Shown here: positions 1 through 7,312 of the stretch, piece after piece
Layout: the number at the start of each line of letters is the position of its first letter
How positions within the stretch are numbered: the first letter of the stretch is position 1
Assembly: GCA_934561555.1 (NCBI GenBank)
Contig: CAKTGQ010000001.1
Coordinates: forward strand, 124,001-188,000
Length of the DNA stretch: 64,000 nucleotides
Direction: 5' to 3'
Origin: an uncultured Faecalibacterium sp.
GTDB taxonomy: Bacteria > Bacillota > Clostridia > Oscillospirales > Ruminococcaceae
The notes under the pieces: generated by a model
Databases searched by the model: none
What the model was told of the DNA's origin: nothing
What the model saw: only the letters and a program-made list of their open reading frames with translations
Program-made: the position numbers and the translations under genes

Positions 1-729
1 ACCGGAATGCTCGTCCGGGAGGAGGGCGCACTGCGGCTGGACCTGCGGCGGCTTACCTTCCACGCCGGAACGCTGAAACAGATTTTGCTCATCGGTCTGC
101 CTGCCGGGCTGCAGAGCACGGTGTTCAGCCTTTCCAATGTGGTCATCCAGTCCTCCATCAACTCCTTCGGTTCCATGGTGGTGGCGGGCAACTCTGCCTC
201 CTCCAATCTGGAGGGCTTTGTGTACACCGCCATGAACGCTTTTGCGCAGGCCGCTGTTACCTTTACCAGCCAGAACATCGGCGCACGTAAGTACCACAAC
301 CTTGACCGGGTGATCCGCAACTGTCTGCTGTGTGTCGTGGTCACCGGCCTTGTACTGGGCGGCGGCGCAGCGCTGGCGGGGAACCAGCTGCTGCGCTTCT
401 ATTCCTCGGATACTGCGGTCATCGCCACCGGCGTTGAGCGGCTGCGGCTGATCTGCGGCTTCTATCTGCTGTGCGGCATTATGGACGTGCTTGCCAGCAG
501 TCTGCGCGGGCTGGGTTACAGCGTACTGCCCATGGTGGTAAGCCTTGTGGGCGTGTGCGCCCTGCGGCTGGTGTGGATCGCTACCATTTTCCAGCTGAAC
601 CGCACCCCCTTTATGCTGTACATCAGCTACCCCATCAGCTGGGCACTGACCGCGCTGGTGCATCTGACCTGCCTGCTGGTGGTGCGGCGGCACCTGCGCC
701 AGAAACAGCAGCTGACACAGGCGGCATAA
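1..729 (+). CDS. MATE-family efflux transporter, C-terminal part
   Basis: The frame is open from the first base, so the gene starts outside the window and only about the last 242 residues are visible. The protein is hydrophobic, with several membrane segments and the sequence GLPAGLQSTVFSLSNVVIQSSINSFG, a pattern typical of the second half of MATE (NorM/DinF-like) transporters, which export cationic drugs or metabolites using a Na+ or H+ gradient. It ends in a charged tail (RRHLRQKQQ). The fold assignment is firm; the substrate cannot be told. No U-rich terminator follows directly; the next element is the hairpin repeat at 753. Confidence 0.85.
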   Translation, partial: TGMLVREEGALRLDLRRLTFHAGTLKQILLIGLPAGLQSTVFSLSNVVIQSSINSFGSMVVAGNSASSNLEGFVYTAMNAFAQAAVTFTSQNIGARKYHNLDRVIRNCLLCVVVTGLVLGGGAALAGNQLLRFYSSDTAVIATGVERLRLICGFYLLCGIMDVLASSLRGLGYSVLPMVVSLVGVCALRLVWIATIFQLNRTPFMLYISYPISWALTALVHLTCLLVVRRHLRQKQQLTQAA

Positions 730-752
730 AGGCTGCCACAACAGCTTTTTCA

Positions 753-862
753 GATTTAAAATGGCCGCCGCGTGCGCTTTGGCCATATTTAGCGGAATAG
801 ATCTTTATAGTTTCGGACTACCGGAGCGTCTGCGGACGCTCCGGTAGTCCATTTTCACAGGA
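753..862 (+). repeat. Two-hairpin intergenic element, copy A
   Basis: The head begins GATTTAAAATGGCC and can fold ATGGCC against GGCCAT. It continues through AGCGGAA and an AT-rich spacer to a perfect 16-bp inverted repeat (815-830 with 835-850) closed by the loop C(TGCG)G. The tail is ATTTTCAC. Head, loop and tail recur at 878-984 (reverse strand), 50279 and 55664, while the stem sequence differs in each. Confidence 0.75.
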
Positions 863-877
863 AAAGCTATAGCCCCT

Positions 878-984
878 CCCGTGAAAAAGCAGTTCCGAAA
901 CGCCCGCAGACGTTTCGGAACTGCAAATAATAAATATTTTTTCCTCTGACATTGCCCAAAGCAAAGCGGAGGGCATTTAAAATC
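878..984 (-). repeat. Two-hairpin intergenic element, copy B (reverse orientation)
   Basis: Read on the minus strand from 984: GATTTTAAATGCCC, then a TGCCC/GGGCA stem, AGAGGAA, an AT-rich spacer, and a 16-bp hairpin (plus strand 889-904 with 909-924, one G.U pair) with loop TGCG, then TTTTTCAC. It faces copy A, so the two tails meet near 865-880 and the pair forms one large imperfect palindrome from 753 to 984. Confidence 0.75.
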
Positions 985-997
985 TTCTCACCAAAAA

Positions 998-1034
998 GGA
1001 CTGCTGCGTCAAACGATGCAGCAGTCCTTTTTTC
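998..1034. terminator. Bidirectional hairpin terminator downstream of the ZIP gene
   Basis: A perfect 10-bp stem (998-1007 with 1018-1027) is flanked by an A-run on the left and a T-run on the right. It therefore ends minus-strand transcription of the ZIP gene, whose stop codon lies at 1033-1035. Confidence 0.75.
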
Positions 1035-1779
1035 ACAGGGCCACATCCAGTGCCATCATCAGCGCAAACCCCAGCACAATGCTGATGACACCGGCCACTT
1101 CATCCGGTTCCACCGCCTCAGGGATCATCTCCTGTGCGGTCACACACACCATACAGCCCGCCGCCGCGCTCATAAGCCACGGCAGCGCTGCGCCTACCCA
1201 CTCGGCCAGCACAAAGGCCAGCACCGCACCCAAGGGCTCCACCAGCCCGGAGGCCGCCCCGGCGGCAAAGGACTGCCCCCGGGTGCGCCCGCTCTGGGTC
1301 AGCGGCAGACTGACCGCCGCCCCCTCCGGAATGTTCTGCAAGCCAATGCCCAAGCTCAGCGCCAGCGCCCCACTTACGGCATCCGCGTCCCCGTGCAGCG
1401 CCAGTGCCGCAGCCAGCCCCACCACCATGCCCTCCGGCAGGTTGTGCAGGGTGACCGCCAGCACCATGCGCCCGCAATGCCCGGGACCGCCTGCCAGCAG
1501 CTGCCCGGCGGCATCCTCCAGCCGCAAAAGCCCCACAGCGCCTAAAATAAGCCCCAGCGCCGGGGGCACCCATGCCGCCTTGCCCTGCGACCGTGCAATG
1601 GCCGGCAGCAGCAGGCTCCACACGCTGGCTGCCAGCATGATGCCCGCCGCCATTCCGCACAAAATGCGCCGGGTAGCCGGCCTTGTCTGCCTGCGCAGCA
1701 AAAACACCCCTGCCGCTCCCAGCGCGGTACACGCCGCCGGGAACAGCCAAATTCCAAGCGTGAAAACGAACCGGTTCAA
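1033..1779 (-). CDS. ZIP-family metal (zinc) transporter
   Basis: Membrane protein of about 248 residues with the ZIP signature in two helices: HNLPEG near residues 112-117 and NIPEG near 149-153, which line the metal site of ZupT/ZIP permeases. A basic loop and eight or so hydrophobic segments fit the family length. The start chosen is TTG at 1779, because AAAGGGGG lies seven bases before it; an ATG at 1812 has no ribosome site. It lies 53 bases after a small acidic ORF on the same strand and probably shares its transcript. It most likely imports zinc or another divalent metal; the exact metal is not visible. Confidence 0.88.
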   Translation of the reverse strand: MNRFVFTLGIWLFPAACTALGAAGVFLLRRQTRPATRRILCGMAAGIMLAASVWSLLLPAIARSQGKAAWVPPALGLILGAVGLLRLEDAAGQLLAGGPGHCGRMVLAVTLHNLPEGMVVGLAAALALHGDADAVSGALALSLGIGLQNIPEGAAVSLPLTQSGRTRGQSFAAGAASGLVEPLGAVLAFVLAEWVGAALPWLMSAAAGCMVCVTAQEMIPEAVEPDEVAGVISIVLGFALMMALDVAL

Positions 1780-1832
1780 ACCGCATTCCCCCTTTGCCCG
1801 TTGTATGCACAAACGGGCAAAAAGGTGCGGAC

Positions 1833-1997
1833 TTAGAAATCGTCCTCGCTGCTGTCGCAGCTGTCTCCATCGCAGTCTGCGTCATCGGACGCAAAGCCGT
1901 CGGTGCTGTCGGTGCTGAAATTGCGCTCGAATGCGGTCATGTACTGGGCGTAGCCCTCGTCGCCGGTGCCAAAGTAGCCAAAATCAAAGTCTTTCAT
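1833..1997 (-). CDS. Small acidic protein (54 aa), function unknown
   Basis: A 54-codon ORF starts MKDFDFGYFGTGDEGYAQYM behind a strong GGAGGATAATAAG ribosome site. The C-terminal half is almost all Asp, Ser, Glu and Thr with two cysteines (DADCDGDSCDSSEDDF). There is no signal peptide or membrane segment. It sits directly upstream of the ZIP transporter on the same strand. An acidic, Cys-containing tail next to a metal permease suggests metal binding, but that is only inference. The good ribosome site and its place in an operon support a real gene. Confidence 0.65.
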   Translation of the reverse strand: MKDFDFGYFGTGDEGYAQYMTAFERNFSTDSTDGFASDDADCDGDSCDSSEDDF

Positions 1998-2361
1998 CTT
2001 ATTATCCTCCACAAATGTTTTTGTCGTTCAAACCTTCCGGGGGATGTCCGTCCCTCGCCATGACTCTATTATCCACATTTGCAGTACAATAAAAAGGATT
2101 TTATGAATTTTTTCCAATTTTTCTGTTTTTTTGCTTCCCACCCGGCGGTACAGGCTCTATCCCGGGCTTTATTTTTGCCAAAAAGTCTTTGACTTTTGGC
2201 GAAACTTTATGACAACTATGCAGATTCTTTACACGGATTATAACTTTCGACCAAAATCCTCTTGATTTTTTTCAAAAACGGACTAGAATATAGCATCGCA
2301 GTGAGGTGCTACCGAAGGCCCGCTGCGAAACACACATAGGAAAAACAAGGAGATCATTGAT
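1998..2361. other. Divergent intergenic region
   Basis: This AT-rich spacer separates the minus-strand ZIP unit from the plus-strand lipoprotein gene. No coding signal was found. The lipoprotein promoter lies at 2262-2289; only weak candidates are seen for the minus-strand promoter near 2070-2100. Confidence 0.5.
2262..2289 (+). promoter_or_regulatory. Sigma-A promoter for the small lipoprotein gene
   Basis: TTGATT (2262-2267), 16-base spacer, TAGAAT (2284-2289). Transcription would start near 2296, leaving a leader of about 65 bases with AAGGAG before the ATG. Confidence 0.65.
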
Positions 2362-2619
2362 ATGAAACTCAAGAATATTTGCATCGCTGTTGTCGCTCTG
2401 GCTCTGGCTGCTGGCATGACCGCTTGCGGTACTGCTGCCGCTGCTTCCTCCACCTCTGAGGCTGCTTCTGCAAGCACCGCTGTTTCCGAGGCTGCTTCTT
2501 CTGAGGCTGCTTCCAGCGAGGCCGCTTCCTCTGAGGCTGCATCTTCTGAGGCTGCTTCCTCTGAGGCCGCTGTCAGCGAGGCTGCTTCTTCTGAGGCTGC
2601 TTCCACCACTGCCGCCTAA
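2362..2619 (+). CDS. Small Ser/Ala/Glu-repeat lipoprotein
   Basis: An 85-residue protein with a clear lipoprotein signal: positively charged MKLKN, a hydrophobic core, and a lipobox ending at Cys22 (GMTAC). The mature part is low complexity, built from about ten tandem units of SEAAS/SEAASS. It is therefore predicted to be lipid-anchored outside the membrane with a flexible acidic stalk and no folded domain. It has its own promoter and terminator, so it is a single-gene unit, and the codon use is clean (GCT/TCT rich), suggesting high expression. Function unknown; similar low-complexity tails usually act as spacers after a lipid anchor. Confidence 0.75.
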   Translation: MKLKNICIAVVALALAAGMTACGTAAAASSTSEAASASTAVSEAASSEAASSEAASSEAASSEAASSEAAVSEAASSEAASTTAA

Positions 2620-2654
2620 GTTTAGCGCGCACAGCGTACATAACAGGATAGCAG

Positions 2655-2694
2655 AAAGCCCGTTGCACAAAACAATGTGCAGCGGGCTTTTTGC
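2655..2694 (+). terminator. Rho-independent terminator
   Basis: AAAGCCCGTTGCAC (2655-2668) pairs with GTGCAGCGGGCTTT (2677-2690) around loop AAAACAAT, followed by T residues. It closes the lipoprotein gene and, read in reverse, the LOG gene. The right arm and loop closely match the terminator at 40023. Confidence 0.8.
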
Positions 2695-2715
2695 ATATAA
2701 GCGGAACAAATACTT

Positions 2716-3249
2716 CTATTTTTCAAGGATCGCGCGGATCTGGGCAAGGTCGGCGGCAAAGGCGATATTCCGCTGCCGCGCCGGAGTGGAAAGCCCCATG
2801 GCGATCATCTGTTGCAAAAGCTGGTGCAGGGGCTGGTAGTAGCCGTTCAGGTCGTAGAGGATGCAGGGTGCGTCCAGCTGCCCTAACGACAGCTTGCTGA
2901 TGACCTCGGTGATCTCCTCCAGCGTGCCGGTGCCGCCGGGGAACGCGATAAAGGCATCCCCCAGCTCGATCATTTTGGTCTTGCGGGCGGGGATGTCCTC
3001 GGTCACGATCAACTCGGTCAGTCCCTCGTGCTGCAGCTCTGCGTCCAGAAAGCACTTGGGTTCTACGCCGGTCACCCTGCCACCTGCGGCCAGCACATTG
3101 TCGGCCAAAAGCCCCATCAGTCCGCTTTTGCTGCCGCCGTACACCAGCGCATTGCCGCTTTCCCCGATCCAGCGCCCCAGCTGCTGCACAGCCTGCGGCA
3201 ATGCAGGGTCGGTGCCAAGGCTTGCTCCCAGATACACAGTAATGTTCAT
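2716..3249 (-). CDS. LOG-family protein (TIGR00730, Rossmann-fold nucleotide hydrolase)
   Basis: 177 residues, the usual size of LOG/YvdD-type proteins. It has the diagnostic PGGTGTLEE at residues 104-112, plus YGGSKSGLMG at 37-46 and an RKTKM motif at about 89-93. Characterised members cleave ribose-5-phosphate from cytokinin riboside monophosphates or from AMP; in bacteria of this type the physiological substrate is generally unknown. It follows the second chromate-transporter gene after 22 bases and is probably the last gene of the thioesterase-chromate transporter operon. It ends at the shared terminator 2655-2694. Confidence 0.88.
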   Translation of the reverse strand: MNITVYLGASLGTDPALPQAVQQLGRWIGESGNALVYGGSKSGLMGLLADNVLAAGGRVTGVEPKCFLDAELQHEGLTELIVTEDIPARKTKMIELGDAFIAFPGGTGTLEEITEVISKLSLGQLDAPCILYDLNGYYQPLHQLLQQMIAMGLSTPARQRNIAFAADLAQIRAILEK

Positions 3250-3271
3250 TGTGTCAACCTCTCTTTCCGGG

Positions 3272-3844
3272 TCAGATGCTCCACAGCACTGCGCCCAGCA
3301 CCGCAGAAAGTAAGATCATCCCAATGGGGGACGGTGCTTTCTGCGTTTTCTTTTTATAGGCAAAATGCAGGATGCCCAGCAGGGCAAACACCGCCAGCGC
3401 ACGCACATCCGGGGCAAAGCCGCCGGAGACGGTGGTAAAGCCCCCCAGTGTGGAAAGCCCCATGGTGCAGGCGGTAGCCAAGATCATAGCCACCACGCAG
3501 GGGCGCACCCCGGCCAGAAAGGCATTGACCCCGACGTACTTCATCAGGCTGTGCAACGCCGCCGCAATCAGCAGGATGATGACAAAGGAAGGCAGCACCA
3601 CCCCCACCGTTGCCGCAAAGGAGCCTGCCAGCCCCGCCTGCGAAGCGCCGATAAAGGTAGCCATATTCACCGCCAGCGGGCCGGGCGTGGACTCTGACAC
3701 CGCGATAAAGCTGAGAAATTCGCTCTCGGTCAGCCAGCCGTGCCCCAGCACTGTTTCCCGTACCAGCGAGATCATGCCGTAGCCACCGCCAAAGGACACC
3801 GCACCGATGACCAGAAAGTTCCAAAACAGTTGCAATAGAATCAT
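3272..3844 (-). CDS. Chromate transporter, short subunit (second of pair)
   Basis: About 190 residues starting MILLQLFWNFLVIGAVSFGG. It carries the CHR-family signature FGGGYGMISLV and the ESTPGPLAVN motif of one half of ChrA. Short CHR proteins act in pairs, and this one overlaps its partner by four bases (ATGA), so the two are translated together. An ATG at 3904 would place the start inside the partner gene and lacks a ribosome site. The family is named for chromate efflux, but in gut anaerobes the physiological anion is uncertain. Confidence 0.87.
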   Translation of the reverse strand: MILLQLFWNFLVIGAVSFGGGYGMISLVRETVLGHGWLTESEFLSFIAVSESTPGPLAVNMATFIGASQAGLAGSFAATVGVVLPSFVIILLIAAALHSLMKYVGVNAFLAGVRPCVVAMILATACTMGLSTLGGFTTVSGGFAPDVRALAVFALLGILHFAYKKKTQKAPSPIGMILLSAVLGAVLWSI

Positions 3845-4410
3845 TTTGTGCCGCCTTTCTTCCCCTGCCCTACCGCGTAGGCCAGCACCCCGGCTGCGCC
3901 GCAAAGCAGGATGCAGCAGATGGAGGAAAACTTTACCGCCAGCACAGAGCAGCCCACCATAGCCGCCAGCACCACCGCCACCACTGCTGTGTTGAAGGGG
4001 GTGCGCTGCAAGTTTTTGAGCATCTTGACCCCGGCGGATAAAATCAGATAGATGACGCAGGCCTGTATGCCCTTAAAGGCATTCGCCACCACGGTCAGCT
4101 GCAAAAAGCGGTCGAAAAACAGAGAAATAAGGTAAATAACTGCAAAGGACGGCAGGCACACCGCCAGAGTGGAAGCCGCCGCACCGGCCACGCCTGCCAG
4201 CTTATAGCCGATGTAGGTGGCACTGTTCACCGCCACCGGGCCGGGGGTGGACTCGGCAATGGCGACCATATCCAGAAATTCCTCCCGGGTGAGCCAGCGC
4301 TTTTCTTCCACAAATTCGTGCTCCAGCAGCGCTACCATGGCGTAGCCGCCGCCAAAAGTAAAGGCACCGATCTTAAAAAAGGTGCCGAACAATTCTCCGG
4401 TTTTGGACAT
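3841..4410 (-). CDS. Chromate transporter, short subunit (first of pair)
   Basis: About 189 residues with FGGGYAM near residue 22 and the motif ESTPGPVAVNSATYIG, matching the other CHR half. AAAGGAG is only two bases from the upstream ATG (4416) but eight bases from the ATG at 4410, so 4410 is preferred; the difference is two residues. It lies 15 bases after the acyl-ACP thioesterase and overlaps the second transporter half, so the operon order is thioesterase, CHR, CHR, LOG. Confidence 0.87.
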   Translation of the reverse strand: MSKTGELFGTFFKIGAFTFGGGYAMVALLEHEFVEEKRWLTREEFLDMVAIAESTPGPVAVNSATYIGYKLAGVAGAAASTLAVCLPSFAVIYLISLFFDRFLQLTVVANAFKGIQACVIYLILSAGVKMLKNLQRTPFNTAVVAVVLAAMVGCSVLAVKFSSICCILLCGAAGVLAYAVGQGKKGGTK

Positions 4411-4431
4411 AGGCATTTCTCCTTTGAACGT

Positions 4432-5169
4432 TTACTGCTTGACCGGCTCCAGCTCCAGATAGCACTCGAAAGCCGTTTTGTCCGCGTGCTTGGCAATAAA
4501 GTACCAGCCATTATCCGAGGGGGTGTAGAACACCTCCACCTGCTGCCCCATGGGGACCTCACGATGATAGTTGATAGAAGCAAATTTTACAACATTATTG
4601 CGCATGATCTCCAGCGGCAGGGCGTCGCAGACGATATCCAGATAAAAGGCGTTGTTGATGTGATAGTGCAGGTCGCACTGGGAGTAGCGCGCCGTAAACA
4701 GGCCGGCGCTGGTCAGGCTGTCCCGGCGCTTATGCAGCAAAAGGGGCAGTTCCTCTTCCACGGTCTCGTTCCAGTAGCCCTCCACCGTCCAGTCCGGCCG
4801 GCGTAGGATGTGCCCATCCTCAAGACTAGACATGATCCAGCGGCTGTCCACCATGGCAACCTCCTGCCCGGCTTCGTCCGTAAGGGTGGTGACGCGCTTG
4901 ATAGAGCCGCGGAGTGCCTTTTCTGAGCGAGAGCAGAGGTTCAAAGTCTCGCCACGGCTGGGCACGCGGCTGAACCGCAGCGCCTGCTTGCCCACCAGAA
5001 ACGCTACACCGTGATCCTCAAAAAACTGGTCGTCCATGCCAAACTGCCGGGCGTGCATGGAAGCAACCTGCTCCACATAACGCAACAGCGCACTGGCCTT
5101 GAGCAGGCTGTGGCAGTCTGCATCGGCATTTTCTACCACGGCAGTACCTTGATAATAAAACTGTTCCAT
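4432..5169 (-). CDS. Acyl-ACP thioesterase
   Basis: 245 residues with a double hot-dog layout like FatA/FatB. It opens with substrate-binding residues (MEQFYYQGTAVV) and has the active-site segment DLHYHINNAFYLDI near residues 166-179, where family members carry catalytic Asp/Asn/His. It releases fatty acids from acyl carrier protein, ending chain growth. A central segment (SRGETLNLCSRSEKALRGSI) also fits the family. It is the first gene of a tight run with two chromate-transporter halves and a LOG protein; the functional link between them is not obvious. The ribosome site AGGAGGG precedes the ATG. Confidence 0.88.
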   Translation of the reverse strand: MEQFYYQGTAVVENADADCHSLLKASALLRYVEQVASMHARQFGMDDQFFEDHGVAFLVGKQALRFSRVPSRGETLNLCSRSEKALRGSIKRVTTLTDEAGQEVAMVDSRWIMSSLEDGHILRRPDWTVEGYWNETVEEELPLLLHKRRDSLTSAGLFTARYSQCDLHYHINNAFYLDIVCDALPLEIMRNNVVKFASINYHREVPMGQQVEVFYTPSDNGWYFIAKHADKTAFECYLELEPVKQ

Positions 5170-5234
5170 AGTCTTTCCCTCCTATCGGAAAAGGCCGCCG
5201 CACCACGTCCGGGACAGCAGCCTTGGTTAAACGA

Positions 5235-6470
5235 TCAATACTGATTGCGGGTCTTTCTGCGCACTTTGCGCCAGATATTGAAGCAGGCAAGTGCCAGCAT
5301 AGCCAGCAGCAGCATCAAAAACAGGTAGCTGCCGCCGCCTTCATCGTAGCTCTTCATCTCGCTCCACTTCAGGTCCAGCTCGCTGTTCACCTCGTCGCTC
5401 AGGGCGGTGAACACCTTTTCGCGGGCGGCATCCTCTTCAGACGGATAGGCGATCTCGCTGGTTTTCAGATCTTCGTCCAGCACCTCCCATACATCGTGCA
5501 TGGGGGTGGTGTAGCCGATATACTCGCTGTTGGCCTTGCCGATGTCGGTCTCGCACATGAAGTTGATGAACATCTCGGCGGCTTCCTTGTGCTCGCTGGC
5601 GGCGGGCACAGCCATGCAGTCCACCGAAAGCACACTGCCCTCCTCCGGGAACACCCAAGCCAGATCCGGGTTATCATCAATCATGGTAATGGCGTCGCCG
5701 GAGTAGTACACGCCGATGGCAGCCTCGCCGCCGATCATCTTATCAAAGATCTCGTCCATGACGTAGGCCTGCACCAGCGGCTTCTGCGCCTTGAGCTCCT
5801 CTACCACCTCGTCCACCTCTTCCGGGGTGGCGGGGTTGATGCTGTGGCCGCTCTTGAATGCAGCAATGGCGTAGGCGTCGCGGCTGTTGTTGAACATCAG
5901 GATATTGCCCGCATACTGTTCATCCCACAGGTCTGCCCAGCAGGTAGGGGCTTCGTCTACCATAGTGGTGTTGTAGATGATGCCGGTAGTGCACAGCATA
6001 TAGGGCACGGTGTAGGCGTTCTGCGGGTCGTAGTCCGGGTTGCGGTAGCCTGCATCGATCTTTTGGAAATTGGGGATATTGTCATAGTCAAGGGGTGCAA
6101 ACATCCCCTCGTTGATCATCTTTGCCACCATATAGTCGGAGGGGATGATCACATCGTAGTTGGCTGCGCCGGACTTGAGCTTGGCGTACAGGGACTCGTT
6201 GGAGTCGAAGGTGGTGTAGTTCACCTTGATGCCGGTCAGCTTTTCAAAGGCGGCCACCACGTCCACGCTGTCGTCCGAGCCGTTGGAGATGTACTCGCCC
6301 CAGTTGTAGACGTTCAGGGTGACGTTCTGTCCCTTGAAGCGGGTCCAGTCGTAAGCATCCGACACCGAGACATCCTCGGTCACCTCGATGGTACCGGCGG
6401 CAAACACCGGCAGTGCAGCGCACAGCGCCACAGCCAGCGTCAGCAGCAATGCAGCAAAGCGTTTCATCAT
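5235..6470 (-). CDS. potD: Spermidine/putrescine ABC transporter substrate-binding protein
   Basis: 411 residues. An N-terminal signal (MMKRFAALLLTLAVALCAALPVFA) is followed by a periplasmic-binding fold starting LNVYNWGEYIS, typical of PotD/PotF. There is no lipobox cysteine. Instead the C-terminus carries a hydrophobic helix (about 382-400, YLFLMLLLAMLALACFNIW) and a basic tail (RKVRRKTRNQY), so the protein appears held to the membrane by its C-terminus. It is the last gene of potABCD and overlaps potC by four bases (ATGA). It captures polyamines outside the cell for the PotABC channel. Confidence 0.93.
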   Translation of the reverse strand: MMKRFAALLLTLAVALCAALPVFAAGTIEVTEDVSVSDAYDWTRFKGQNVTLNVYNWGEYISNGSDDSVDVVAAFEKLTGIKVNYTTFDSNESLYAKLKSGAANYDVIIPSDYMVAKMINEGMFAPLDYDNIPNFQKIDAGYRNPDYDPQNAYTVPYMLCTTGIIYNTTMVDEAPTCWADLWDEQYAGNILMFNNSRDAYAIAAFKSGHSINPATPEEVDEVVEELKAQKPLVQAYVMDEIFDKMIGGEAAIGVYYSGDAITMIDDNPDLAWVFPEEGSVLSVDCMAVPAASEHKEAAEMFINFMCETDIGKANSEYIGYTTPMHDVWEVLDEDLKTSEIAYPSEEDAAREKVFTALSDEVNSELDLKWSEMKSYDEGGGSYLFLMLLLAMLALACFNIWRKVRRKTRNQY

Positions 6471-7312
6471 GCGCCCTCCTCTCGCAGCGTTTTTTGATCT
6501 TTGCGGTAGCTGCGGCTCTCCATGGCATTGGACACCAGAATGACGCTGAGGATGACCACGAACATGATGGTGGACAGAGCGTAGATCTCCGGGCTGACCT
6601 TTTTGCGGGTCATGGAGTAGATGGCAATGGGTAACGTTTCCACCGTACCGCAGTTGAAGTAGGAGATCATGAAGTCGTCAATGGAATAGGTCAGGCAGAT
6701 CAGGAAAGCCGACAGGATGGCGGGGCTGATCTCCGGCAGAATGACCTTGAAGAAGGCCTGCCGGGGGTCGCAACCCAGATCCAGCGCTGCCTCGTACAGC
6801 TTGATGTCCAGCTGCTTGAGCTTGGGGCTTACGTTAAAGATAACATAGGGCACGTTGAACGCGATATGCGCAATGAGCAGCGTAGGCAGACCCATGATGT
6901 TGTCCGGCAGCCACGCGGACTGCGCGGCAAAGCGCTGGTAGGCCACGAACAGCAGCATCAGGGAGATGCCGGTGATGATCTCCGGGTTGACCACCGGGAT
7001 ATAGGTGATGTTCGTCACCACCAGACGGCTTTTGCGGCTCATGGAGGCAATGCCAAGGCTGGCTGCCGTGCCCAGCACCGTTGCGATGATGGCAGACAGG
7101 ATGGCTACCTCAACGGACACCCACAGCGCATGGAGGATGGACGCATTCGTGAACAGACTGCGGTACCACTTGAGGGTGAAGCCGGTGAAAAGCGAATAGC
7201 CCTTGCTCTGGTTGAAGCTGAACACGATCATGTAGGCAATGGGCAGATACATGAAGCAGAAGAACAGGATGATGTAGACCCGCTGCATCAGGCGCAGATG
7301 TTTTGTTTTCAT
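6467..7312 (-). CDS. potC: Spermidine/putrescine ABC transporter permease PotC
   Basis: 281 residues with six predicted membrane helices and the cytoplasmic EAA loop (LYEAALDLGCDPRQAFFKVILPEISP) that docks on the ATPase. MIVFSFNQSKGYSLFTGFTLKWY near the N-terminus is typical of PotC. Its ATG overlaps the potB stop (TGATG), so translation is coupled. With PotB it forms the polyamine channel. Confidence 0.93.
   Translation of the reverse strand: MKTKHLRLMQRVYIILFFCFMYLPIAYMIVFSFNQSKGYSLFTGFTLKWYRSLFTNASILHALWVSVEVAILSAIIATVLGTAASLGIASMSRKSRLVVTNITYIPVVNPEIITGISLMLLFVAYQRFAAQSAWLPDNIMGLPTLLIAHIAFNVPYVIFNVSPKLKQLDIKLYEAALDLGCDPRQAFFKVILPEISPAILSAFLICLTYSIDDFMISYFNCGTVETLPIAIYSMTRKKVSPEIYALSTIMFVVILSVILVSNAMESRSYRKDQKTLREEGA

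Noticed and set aside
815..850. Strong hairpin considered as an ordinary intrinsic terminator for the MATE gene
   Set aside because: The tail is ATTTTCAC rather than a U-tract, and the same head, loop and tail recur at other loci, so it was assigned to the repeat family.
2440..2610. Tandem repeats considered as a CRISPR array
   Set aside because: The repeats are 15-base codon-level repeats inside an open frame without spacers.
2272..2709. 145-codon Ser/Arg/Leu-rich minus-strand frame over the small lipoprotein
   Set aside because: Mirror image of the SEAAS repeat; no ribosome site, and it crosses the lipoprotein promoter and terminator.
5223..6497. 424-codon plus-strand open frame opposite potD
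   Set aside because: Shadow of potD in a GC-rich gene: His/Val/Gly-rich translation, no ribosome site and no recognisable domain.
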